A stretch of DNA of 64,000 bases from Zizania palustris. Taxonomy: Eukaryota > Streptophyta > Magnoliopsida > Poales > Poaceae. How positions within the stretch are numbered: the stretch's first letter is position 1; each line of letters starts with the position of its first letter. The notes under the pieces were generated by a model that was not told the origin of the DNA, did no database searches, and saw only the letters and a program-made list of their open reading frames with translations. A program made the translations under genes and the position numbers. The stretch lies in assembly GCA_019279435.1 (NCBI GenBank), contig JAAALK010000286.1, forward strand, positions 42,221,712 through 42,285,711. The letters run 5' to 3'. Below, piece by piece: positions 1-10,901 of this stretch.

Positions 1-2286
1 ATTATGATAACCAAGAACATCTAAAGGAGTTAGGAGGGATTGACATTGGCAAATATATTGCAAGCAGTATAGTTGTTTTTAACCTTGACACGAGACAAGT
101 CAAATGGACTGCAGAACTCGATTTGAGTACTGATAGTGGAAACTTCACTGCCCATGCATATTCTTCTCCAACCGTGGTTGATTTGGATGGTGATGGAAAT
201 TTGGATATCCTTGTTGGAACTTCCTTTGGCTTGTTTTATGTCATTGATCATCATGGTACATTCTTAGCCTGTAATATCAATTCTGAATTCATAGGCAACT
301 TTTACCTTAGCTATTGTTTTCTATACCATGTGTAAATCTCGTTCTTATGGCATAATCTCTTTTCTTGATTATAACAACAAATATGTTTGTGCAAAGGTAA
401 CCATATCCATATATTTCACCATGCTTTTATTTGCTTTGTTTTGGACAATTAGGATATGTTCACCGAAAATCCCCACATACAATAAATTCTCACCATCAGT
501 TCTGTCAATTTTGTCAATCTAGGTAAGGTTAGGAATAAGTTCCCACTTGAGATGGCTGAGATTCATGCACCAGTCATTGCGGCAGACATCAACGATGATG
601 GGAAAATCGAGATGGTCACTGCTGATGTCCATGGCAATGTAGTAGCATGGACTGCAGAGGGAGAAGAAATCTGGGAGGTGCATCTTAAGAGTCTTATTCC
701 ACAGGCAAGTTCTATCCATTTCTTTTGTAAGGCGCTTACTGATTACATATACATAATTGGTTATCTCTCCGTATACAAAGGTATCCTTACCTTTGACAGT
801 GACAGTCTATATACTGCAATTGCTACATGAGCTGAAGCTGCTTGCTTATTTTCACTCAGGAGAATACTATAGAATCTTCCTTGTCAGATCGTATAATTTG
901 AGTTCAAAAGTTCATCTTGTTCTATTACTTTTTATCGACTGTTTTTTTGAGAATATTTTATTGACTGGTTCAGAATGTCATAATTATGTTTAGGGTTACC
1001 ATGTACTCACTGCTACACTTTGTTTTTTACGCCCTCTGATTTGTCATTATCATATGATGACAGCGCCCTACTGTTGGTGACGTCAATGGAGATGGTCACA
1101 CCGATGTTGTGGTCCCAACTGTGTCAGGAAACATATATGTTCTTAGTGGAAAGGATGGCTCAAAAATCCAGCCTTTCCCATATAGAGCACATGGAAGGAT
1201 TATGAGCCCTGTTCTATTGCTTGACATGAACAAACGTGAAGAGAAGTCAAAAGGTCTTACCCTTGCAACTACATCCTTCGATGGCTACTTGTATTTGATT
1301 GAGGGCTCAAGTGGCTGTGCAGATGTTGTTGACATTGGAGAGACCTCGTATGCCATTTCTACTCTGCTTTGCAAGATGTTCTGTACCATTTCTGAATGTT
1401 TATATTCAACAAAATGACTCATTTCTTTGCACATTGACAGGTACACCATGGTTTTGGCTGATAATGTGGATGGTGGAGATGACCTTGATCTTATCGTTAC
1501 TACCATGAATGGCAATGTCTTTTGCTTCTCCACTCCCTCACCACACCATCCACTTAAGGTATGCAATCTTTTGGTGAACCCTATGCATCTTATGCTTAAC
1601 CTGATTTCGTTTAAACCTTTTAGTCGTGGATTTTTAAACAACATAGTGGAAGTGATGTTGTTAACAAGATGGCAATATAACTTCTAATTTGATGGTAGGA
1701 ATGGAAATCATCGAGCCAGGGAAGGAATAATGCTGCATATCGTTACAACCGTGAAGGTGTTTATGTTAAACATGGTTCCAGAACCTTCCGTGACGAAGAG
1801 GGCAAGCATTTCTGGCTAGAGTTTGAAATTGTTGATAAGTACAGGGTTCCTAATGGGAACCAAGCTCCTTATAATGTGACGGTACATTCTGGCACCCCTA
1901 AGACTTGTCTGATGAATACCCCAAATACTTTTACTAACATCCAACTACTTCACTTCACTGTTGGATTTCAGGTAACTCTACTTGTCCCTGGGAATTATCA
2001 GGGAGAAAGGCGCATTGTGGTTAGTGCGATCTACAATGAACCAGGCAAGCTGCGGATGAAGCTTCCCACTGTTCCTGTTAGAACCACAGGAACCGTGCTT
2101 GTGGAGATGGTTGACAAAAACGGGTTCTATTTCTCTGACGAGTTCTCGCTCACCTTCCACATGCACTACTATAAGCTGTTGAAATGGCTCGTGCTTCTGC
2201 CAATGCTTGGGATGTTTAGCGTTCTTGTCATCCTGCGGCCTCAAGAAGGCGCACCTTTGCCATCTTTTTCAAGGAATATTGATTAG
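1..2286 (+). CDS. DEX1: DEX1 (defective in exine formation 1) homologue, C-terminal half, 6 exons
   Basis: The gene is cut by the window start. The exons I can splice in frame are 1-255 (first full codon at 3), 523-704, 1064-1347, 1441-1558, 1699-1881 and 1972-2286 (TAG stop). The protein carries FG-GAP/EF-hand-like loops: DLDGDGNLDILVG in exon 1, DINDDGKIEMVTADV in exon 2, a DVNGDGH loop in exon 3 and a DGGDDLDLIV loop in exon 4. It ends with one transmembrane segment (KWLVLLPMLGMFSVLVIL) and a short tail, RPQEGAPLPSFSRNID. This is the known layout of plant DEX1, a membrane-anchored, putative calcium-binding protein needed for primexine and pollen-wall patterning; rice DEX1 also affects tapetum degeneration. 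All introns are GT-AG except intron 2 (705-1063), which begins GCAAGT. The stop faces the kinase gene, 846 bp away and convergent. No damage is visible, so the gene is probably functional. Confidence 0.93.
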
Positions 2287-3132
2287 TGATTTGTATAGTG
2301 AAACATCAAGGCCTCATAGAAAGCAGAACAAGAGATTAGAGGGATCTCCAATCACCCATGAAGGAGCTTGACAGTTTATGCACATCATACTACATCGAGA
2401 AGGTCAATCTGTGCAGAAAAAACCCTCGCGATGCTGCACCCCATCAGTTGACTAGCTTGGAGATATAGCTTTAGTCCTGTAAAAGATTTTGCGACACATT
2501 TTGATATTCCTTTCTAACTTATGGTGTTATACAAGAAACTGGTAGCTCTCTGGCCTGAGAATATTCGATCAAGATATGCATTTTCTGACTCCTGGGGAGT
2601 GCTATATAATTGACAGTGTGATCAGGTTTGTTTGTTGTGATTGTGATCACAGAACATGACACAAGTTTCATAATCTGTACAGCAAATGCAAGTCTTCTCC
2701 CTAGAACAGAGAATTTTTAGTACATATTCAAGCTAGCTTTACAAAAAAATACATAATACATGTATAGAACAAGGGGATTTGATATTTTTCGACCCTACAA
2801 AATTGGTTTCAATTTTTTTAACAAAACAAGCCTGGTAACATCCATAGAATTTAAACCCAACCTCATTTTCTTTACCATGATGGAATTGGTTAACTTAGCC
2901 ATACTCCCATACCACACACATAATACATGTGCAATCAAACCTTTTTTTTTTCAAAAAAAAAAAGATAAACGGATCACAGATAATTCGTCTCAAAATCTGA
3001 ACCATAAGACCATGTTGCCCGCTAAATCGAGAAAATATTTCGATTTTTTATCATCTTAATCTAAATATCATTCATTTAAATAGACATATTTACAACATAA
3101 TCGAGGTGTTGGCAAATCATCAAATTTTCACG
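2287..3132. other. 3' UTR of DEX1 and short convergent intergenic region
   Basis: The first few hundred bases after the DEX1 stop are ordinary 3' UTR-like sequence. AT-rich DNA with poly-T/poly-A runs (around 2941-2965) follows, up to the stop codon of the convergent kinase gene at 3133. I see no coding potential or transposon ends. Confidence 0.6.
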
Positions 3133-5275
3133 CTAAACTACCTGAATCCACTCGGAGCTCCTGTCTTTAGTGACGGCGGCGGCGGCGGCGGCGGCGGCGG
3201 CAGGCGCGTCCTGCCGGCGGTGGTAGTCCCTTCGGATGGACCACAGCGCCTCGGTGCACCATCGCATCGACGGCCGGTCCTTCCTCGCCGTCGCCATGCA
3301 TTGCTCGGCCAGCTCCATCACCTGCTCCACCGTCTCCACCGACGCCGGGCTCCTCCTTATCCTTGGGTCCATGGCCACCACCACCTCACCTCCTCTGTAC
3401 CTGTGCAGCGCCTGCATCGCGTCGCGTCGCTGAGTTTCCAACTTTCCATTGCAAGTTTATGTGTCAGCCGCAGTGCTGCGATTAATTATTTCTTAGTTCT
3501 TACCCATTTCGTGGTTGGGCGGGGATCGAGGTCGCGGCGGCGCTCGATGGGCGGCCGGCCGGTGACGAGCTCGACGAGGAGGACGCCGAAGGAGTAGACG
3601 TCGCTCTTGTCAGTGAGCTCGTACGTGCTCAGGTACTCCGGGTCCACGTAGCCCGCGGCGCCCTTGACCTGCGTGTCGTCCGACTGCGAGCCTTCGCCGT
3701 CCGCTATCCCCGCGAGCCCAACACCATCCAACTTCGCCGTAAGCGCGTCGGTTAGCAGCACGTTCGACGACCTGATGCTCCGGTGGATGATCTGCTGCTC
3801 TGCAACCGCGCGTTTCAGGTAAGACTTCCACTTCTTCAGCGTGTGATCAGATAACCTCATCTTCCCTTTGCTTCTGATGCCATATCAAAATTTCAGAGAA
3901 TATATGCTGATTACCTTTGAATTCGTGCAGGTATGTGACAGCATGAGCTACATCGATCGCGATGTTGAGCCGTTGTGCAAGTTCTAAACCATTTCCGCAG
4001 GATTCTGCAGTGTGTGGCAAGTGGCATTGCACAGATACTGATCAGTTCCTCCTACTGGGTAAGAGAATTACCTCGAATGGTAGTAACACTATTAGTCTAT
4101 TACTACTACATAATAGAATTTCATTAACATTGTAGTTTAGTGCAATCAGTGGTGATGTTGAAAAACTAGCATCATCAATTGGATGATTGATTAGTGGAAA
4201 GATGTACCATCCAAATGTTCCCTTAGAGAACCGTTGCTGACATACTCCACGACGGTCAGACTCTCATCTTCACGTTCGAAGAATCCGAGGAACCTCACTA
4301 GATTCTTATGCTCAATTTTCTGAATGATTTCAAGCTCTCTCCTAAGCTCAGCTGATAGATATTGACTGTTTAGCTGCTGCAATAGAAGACATAGTTATAC
4401 TGATATTCTATTACTCCAATCTGTATACTCCATGAACAATTGCTGAATATGTTGCTCCCTTTGTTTCATTACCTTTCTGGCACTTCTGATGGCAACTTCA
4501 TACCCATCCCTGAGCTGTCCTCTGTAGATGGTGCTATAAGTTCCTTGCCTTATAATGTTAGTCGCACTGAAGTTTGAGGTTGCCCTAAATATTTCTGCAA
4601 TGGTGAGCAATGCACTTTTTTGCCCTGTCCCTGCTGCACTTAAATTTGTCATTACTCCATGGACTATATATTTACATTCTGATTTTCAGAGGTGGGGAAT
4701 TTTCATGTTTAATTGGTGCTCAAACCCAAGTAGCTTGCAATTTTGCACCTAGCTAATTGTTTGTTTTTTGATGTTTTCCCCTTTAACAAGTCATCTAATA
4801 CAATCAATCAACAATTTTCCTTTACTTAACCTACAATTAAGAAACAACAGACAACAGTGAACTACTGAAGAGTCTGTTGATGAAATACTGGATCCAAGAC
4901 ACCGGAAGGCAAAATTGCTGAGGTAAATTACTCGATAAATGATTAATTCCTACCTGAATCAATGGAGACATGGTAACCTGTACTTCTGCTCCCCTGGGAA
5001 ATCGACGTCTGGGAAATCTCATATTCTTCCTCAGTTCTGGCCTTCCGGGGCACGAAGCAACTGAAAACTCCGGCGAGACTCTGCGCAGCAACCTTGAATG
5101 AGCTGCTGCTGCGAATCGAGCTCCTGCTCAGCTCAGAAGATGGAACGCTGTAAGAAGAAGCCTGACGCCGGTAGACTTCTGGAGAGCGGGATGGCTTGTA
5201 AGAATTGATGCCTGAAACTTCTTTGCCCTGGCTGCGACTGGTGCTGAACTGCCTCTTGGCTGCAGGCAACTCCAT
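3133..5275 (-). CDS. Calmodulin-binding receptor-like cytoplasmic kinase (CRCK-type), predicted pseudokinase
   Basis: Six exons splice in frame on the minus strand: 5275-4954, 4633-4473, 4376-4208, 4004-3915, 3799-3504 and 3411-3133 (stop), giving about 438 residues. The acceptor of exon 2 has an alternative 9 bases further on. The N-terminal third is Ser/Arg-rich without a signal peptide or membrane segment. The kinase fold follows, with CRCK hallmarks (IFRATSNFS, YVSNGSLREHLDG, AIDVAHAVTYLHEF, GAAGYVDPEYL, KSDVYSFGVLLVELVTGRPP). CRCK proteins are cytoplasmic or membrane-associated kinases linked to calcium/calmodulin stress signalling. The catalytic motifs are lost: the glycine loop reads IRQGTYSTIY, VAIK is VAIR, HRD is HRS and DFG is GVG, although the fold and splice sites are intact. 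The tail has a run of nine alanines encoded by a GCC/GCG repeat near 3175-3201. I infer a scaffold or regulatory pseudokinase rather than a dead gene. Confidence 0.88.
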
Positions 5276-6004
5276 GGCAAGGAGAAAGGGAATTTTTGAT
5301 CTGATTATTGCTTCATCCTCTTCTTTGGATGCATAAATATCAGGGTGATGACTTGTTCAATGGCACGAGCCTTGCCAAGGCTGGTGTTGCTCTATTGCTG
5401 TCTTGGAGCTAGGTCAACGGGGCGTGCTCCGACGACCTGCAGGTTGCTAAAGCTAAACTGCCACCTCCCATTTCTTTAATTGTTGGTTTGATTGGACATG
5501 AGAATAATAATGGTTTAATTTGTATAATTGTGTACGTAATCGACATTCTCTGATGTCTTGGTGTGATTGGTAAATATTTAGCTACCTGAATTGGTCAGAT
5601 TATTAGCAGTCAATATACAGCTGAAACTGAATAATGTTATCTGGTAGTAGTACAAATGTACAATGCTCTTTCTAGGATAGTGGGTACAATCAGTTTAAGG
5701 ATAGGAATAAATGACTTGGATTTTGTGCTGCCAGAAATAACACGGTACCACCCAACGCGTATTTTGTACTGGGAATGAACGAAACACATCCCGCGCCTGG
5801 GCATCGGCAAGGGCGCCGCCGCCGGTTGTACTCCTTCGTGCTGCCAGCGCCAGCGGTGGCGTGGCTCCTCGCGCTCCCTGCTGCCACTCGGCAGCGGCTT
5901 CCATTCGATCAGCCGGTCACCTGACGAGGTATGTGTTCTACTTTGAGGTATGAGTTAAAAAAAAAATCGAGGCACCTGCATCATACGTGCCTGATGAATA
6001 TGTA
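5276..6004. other. Upstream region of the kinase gene; no gene seen
   Basis: This holds the putative promoter and 5' UTR of the minus-strand kinase and anonymous DNA. Overlapping open frames at about 5690-5904 have no recognisable domain and I treat them as chance. A poly-A run lies near 5958-5966. The last eight bases (aatatgta, 5997-6004) are the left target duplication of the hAT element. Confidence 0.5.
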
Positions 6005-9000
6005 TAGGGATGGATTCGGATCGGATACGGATGGAAACGAATCCGGATAGCACTATTTACCACATTTTAATTCGAATACGAATACGGATTCGGATGTTCT
6101 CGAATACGAATACAAAACGGATGTTTCGAATACGAATATATATTCGGATGTTTACTCGGTTTAACTCCAAATGTTCATTGTTTCACAAATTTTCCAAAAA
6201 TCCGAAGGGTCCAATATACCAAATTAGAATTATAATTAATAAGAAACAATGATACACAATAAACCATGCACAAACTAAGTTTTTAAACAACACTAACTAA
6301 AATTCATCATACAAAACAACCAACAAGAACTATATAAAGTCTTGAACTGAAATTCATCATACATGTCAAAAAACAGGCGGCAATTTGGAAATAATTGGCT
6401 GAATTTTATTGTTTTAAAAAATTAAACATTTTCAAAAATTTCTCAAAACATTTTAAAAAATTTATCATGGTATCTACGTATAATATTATAATACTATGAC
6501 AAGTCTCGTATTTTTCAGACTTTATTTGATTTTTTATAATTAAAAAGCCCTTAAGCTCTACATTACCGATGACGTGTCGTAACATGATTTTTTTAACATT
6601 TATTTAAATTTAGTGGATAATAACTAAAAATGGACACAAATAGTGAATATGATTTTTCTATAAATTTTAGTGCATTATTTTAAGTACTTGCAGGTCAAAT
6701 TTCACATATTCCAGTTTAAATCCTAGAAACACAATTAATGAATTAAAAATAGAAATGGGTCTAGAAAAATACAAAAAAATTATATGGAATGAGATATTTT
6801 GTATTTTGATTATATAAAAAAATTCAAGTTCAAACAAATATTTAACCATTAATTTACTTTAAATCATAACCTATTCCTTCTCAAAACTATATTTCCTCTT
6901 TTGAGAATATCATATTTCTTAACATTCTATATGATAAATTTCTCGAAACATTTTCAAACTTTTATCATGGTATCTACGTATAATATTATAACACTGTGAT
7001 AAGTCTCGTATTTTTCAGACATTATTTAATTTTTTTTATAATTAAAAAACCCTTAAGCTCCACATTACCGATGAAGTGTCGTAACATAACTTTTTAACAT
7101 TTCTTTAAATTTAGTGGATAAGAACTAAAAATGGACACACAATAGTGAATGTGATTTTTCGATAAATTTTAGTGCATTATTTTAGGTACTTGCAGTTCAA
7201 ATTTCATATATTCTAATTTAAATACTAGAAACACAATTAATGAGTTAAAAACAGCAAATGGATCTGGAAAAATACAAATTATTTATATGGTATGAGATAT
7301 GTTGTATTTTGATTATATAAAAAAATTCAAGTTCAAACAATATTTAACCATAAATTTAATTTAAACCATAGCCTATTCCTTCTCAAAACTCTATTTTCTC
7401 TTAAAAGAATCTCAGATTTCTTAACATTCTATATGATAAATTTCTCGAAACATTTTAAAACTTTTATCATGGTATCTACGTATTATATTATAACACTGTG
7501 ATAAGTCTCGTATTTTTCAGACTTTATTTGATTTTTTTATAATTAAAAAACCCTTAAGCTCCACATTACCAATGAAGTGTCGTAACATAAATTTTTTAAC
7601 ATTTCTTTAAATTTAGTGGATAAGAACTAAAAATAGACACAAAATAGTGAATGTGATTTTTCGATAAATTTTAGTGCATTATTTTAGGTACTTGCAGTTC
7701 AAATTTCACATATTCCAATTTAAAAACTAGAAACACAATTAATGAGTTAAAAATAGCAAATGGATCTGGAAAAATACAAAAGATTTATATGGTATGAGAT
7801 ATGTTGTATTTTGATTATATAAAAAAATTCAAGTTCAAACAAATATTCAACCATAAATTTACTTTAAACCATAACATATTCCTTCTCAAAACTCTATTTC
7901 CTCTTAAGAGAATCTTAGATTTCTTAACATTCTATATGATAAATTTCTCGAAACATTTTCAAAAATTTATCATGGTATCTACGTATAATATTATAAAACT
8001 GTGATAAGTCTCGTATTTTTCAGACATTATTTGATTTTTTATAATTAAAAAACCCTTAAGCTCCACATTACCGATGAAGTGTCGTAACATAAATTTTTTA
8101 AAATTTCTTTAAATTTAGTGGATAAGAACTAAAAATGGACACAAAATAGTGAATGTGATTTTTCGATAAATTTTAGTGCATTATTTTAGGTACTTGCAGT
8201 TCAAATTTCACATATTCCAATTTAAATACTAGAAACACAATTAATGAGTTAAAAATAGCAAATGGATCTGGAAAAATACAAAAAAAAATATGGTATTAGA
8301 TATGTTGTATTTTGATTATATAAAAAAATTCAAGTTCAAACAAATATTTAACCATAAATTTACTTTAAACCATAACCTATTCCTTGTCAAAAACTCTATT
8401 TCCTCTTAAAAGAATCTCAGATTTCTTAACATTCTATATGATAAATTTATCGAAACATTTTCAAAATTTTATCATGGTATCTACGTATAATATTATAACA
8501 CTGTGATAAGTCTCGTATTTTTTTAGACTTTATTTGATTTTTTATAATTAAAAAACTCTTAAGCTCCACATTAGTGATGAAGTGTCGTAACATAATTTTT
8601 TTAATATTTCTTTAAATTTCATGGATAAGAACTAAAAATGGACACAAAATAGTGAATGTGATTTTTCGATAAATTTTAGTGCATTATTTTAGGTACTTGC
8701 AGTTCAAATTTCACATATTCCAATTTAAAAACTAGAAACACAATTAATGAGTTAAAAATAGCAAATGGATCTGGAAAAATACAAAAAATTTATATGAAAT
8801 GAGATATGTTGTATTTTGATTATAAAAAATTAACGTTCAAACAAATATTTAACCATCAATTTTATTTTAAACCATAACTTATTAATATTCACTAACTTAA
8901 GTATTCCATAATTATATAAATAATAAATAAACCAGTAATATAGTCATAATATATTATCTTGAGTCTAAGTTTAATCTGTGTGAAATCCTAAAACGAATAC

Positions 9001-9195
9001 GGATGTATCCATTTCCATATCCACATTCAGCAGAATTCGGATATCCGTTTCCATATCCACATTTGTAAAACGAATTCGGATATTTCCGAATGTCATCCAT
9101 ATTTAATTCGGATACGAATACGGATATCCATATTTACAGTAATTCGAATACGAATACGGATAATTCGGATATTCTGACATCCATATCCATCCCTA
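6005..9195. mobile_element. Non-autonomous hAT (Ac-like) element with internal 502-bp tandem array
   Basis: The element starts TAGGGATGGAT and ends with the inverse, ATCCATCCCTA, an 11-bp terminal inverted repeat close to the Ac/Ds terminus. It is flanked by a perfect 8-bp duplication, aatatgta (5997-6004 and 9196-9203), the hAT signature. Both subterminal regions (about 6005-6160 and 8990-9195) are packed with CGGATACGAATACGGAT-type repeats in both orientations, as expected for transposase-binding sites. The 3,191-bp body has no transposase-like reading frame. Its core is a tandem array (separate entry). It must have been mobilised in trans by an autonomous relative, which is not in the window. 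Confidence 0.92.
6420..8880. repeat. Five-copy tandem array, period about 502 bp, inside the hAT element
   Basis: The anchor tatctacgta recurs at 6471, 6971, 7473, 7976 and 8478, so the periods are 500, 502, 503 and 502 bp. Each unit carries the same series of landmarks, such as gataagtctcgtatttttcag, a cttaagctccacattac segment, a tagtgaatgtgatttttcgat segment and gaaacacaattaatgagtta. Copies 2 to 5 resemble each other more than copy 1, which has several private changes. The unit is AT-rich and non-coding. Array edges are approximate. Confidence 0.93.
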
Positions 9196-9203
9196 AATAT
9201 GTA

Positions 9204-9623
9204 GCGCGTCCGTACGTCATTCGTGCATGTCCTTGCCACCTTATCTTCTTTAATTTGGGTCAGTCCATCGTTCCGATTGTCGATTGCATTATCCATAACC
9301 AGGAGTTACTATCACATCACCACCAAGATATAAGTGACGACTGTGATGCCAATAGTTTACTCTGGCCCTCAATCTAGCAATGCATAATATGTAAAAGTAC
9401 CATCACCAAGACAGAACCTCACAAGTCAGAATTTTAATCCTGTTCATTCACCATTGTCTAATTTTGCATATCCATACTCAGATATGCAAGTAAAAATCCC
9501 TGACAGAATGACACGTAACCAAAGGGAAATCTCCCGAGGGCAATACCAAGATGCTTCAGCAAAATTTCAATTCAAGATATATGTGACCTGTCAAAACAAT
9601 TTCTAAATGACAACCACTGTAAG
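9204..9623. other. Anonymous intergenic DNA
   Basis: No coding, repeat or transposon end was recognised between the right target duplication of the hAT element and the MITE-like sequence. Confidence 0.4.
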
Positions 9624-9895
9624 TCTCTTTGGATCCAAAAGGCTAATCCAAAGTGACTAGAATTTAGTCACTTTAAAGACTAAAGAACCAAGCATCAAAA
9701 ACTAAAATATGTTAAAATGTTTTAGCCCTATTAGCCTAAAAGTAGGAGTTAATAGGAGCTAAAATGCATTTTTTCCCTCTCTATCCCTGTCATACATGTA
9801 TGCATGAAAAGCAAGAGGGGCATTTAAGTGAGCTGACTAAAATTTAGTCACCGATTTTAATCACTTTGCATGAGTATGATGCAAACAAATCGTAT
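9624..9895. mobile_element. Probable MITE (TTTGGATCC-type)
   Basis: A left end with ctttggatcc, tccaaagtgacta and aatttagtcac is mirrored by a right end reading actaaaatttagtcac ... tcactttgcat ... gatgcaaacaaat. This gives imperfect terminal inverted repeats of about 40 bp around a non-coding core. The arrangement resembles common grass MITEs that begin and end in TTTGGATC/GATCCAAA-like sequence. I could not establish a target duplication, so superfamily and exact ends are uncertain. Confidence 0.5.
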
Positions 9896-10901
9896 ATCTG
9901 GTCACCTCTATATCTATTTTCCACATCTTTCATTCTGATTCGTATCATGTACATTTGCTCAAAAGTGAAGCAAACTCAGTAGACTAATTCATCAGCTTTT
10001 ATTTCATCTCAGTGAGACCTACTGAAGATGGTAACCGTCAGTATGTAAGAAACGATCATTAGAGATCCGTGACCGCATCTGGTCATATATGTAACCTGCA
10101 AGTCTGCAACAGCCTGCCACTACTGAAAATTTGAACTGTCGAACTATACATCGATCAAAGTCTACTCGGATATTTCTACTTCCTCTGCTAAAAAAATTGA
10201 TCCACCAGCCAAATTCTTTTCATACTTCTACTTCGTGGACCTGCCAAAGGAAACAGTGGTGAAATCAAACTACCACACTAGCGACGTTTTTTAAAAAAAC
10301 TGAACAACTATAATTAAAATCGTGAATAGGAAAGGAACAATTATAAACTTTCACAATGAACTATTGTTTCCATTTAAAAGAACTTCCTAACAAGATTCAC
10401 ATAGATTGACAACTAATGTGCACACACAGCTAAAATTGTACAAGTCTTTTTCCAAAAAGAAAATTGAACAATTATTTGGATTTCCAGTTCCCATTTCTAA
10501 ACATCAAAAAAGAATTTGATGAGGGCATTAGGCCAATAGACAGCAATAGCCTGTCACAATCCACCGATGAACCCTTTTCATATTATTTTTAGGGAACTAT
10601 GAAGGCTTTAATTAATTAAACGTTTTATGAATACAAACATCCAGGACAAATGTGCCTCAAATTTTCCACTGCCATTTGCAAGGGAGCTAGCCAAAAACTC
10701 ATCTGATGATAGGAGTATAATACAAAATGAACTCAGTCTGCATACAACCAGATCCAACTTAAAGAGCATAGTAAGAGGACTAGGGGAGTTACTCTTTTGG
10801 TCAACAAGTGCATTTGCATAATGACAACATAAGAGTGACAGGCGTATATTGCAGAAAGTAGAACAGTATTCAGAATCATCACATATTGTTTTTTTTCTAA
10901 C
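9896..10901. other. Intergenic region and possible 3' end of the SANT gene
   Basis: No clear gene was seen. After the donor-like site at 10901/10900 the SANT-gene frame runs on without homology to its stop at 10733. A further short 3' exon of that gene may lie in 10600-10890, but I could not place it. Confidence 0.4.

Noticed and set aside
5690..5904. Possible small gene upstream of the kinase
   Set aside because: Two overlapping frames, no domain, no splice support.
9090..9377. Plus-strand frame at the right end of the hAT element
   Set aside because: It translates the subterminal CGGATACGAATACGGAT repeats (NSDTNTD...) and crosses the element boundary.
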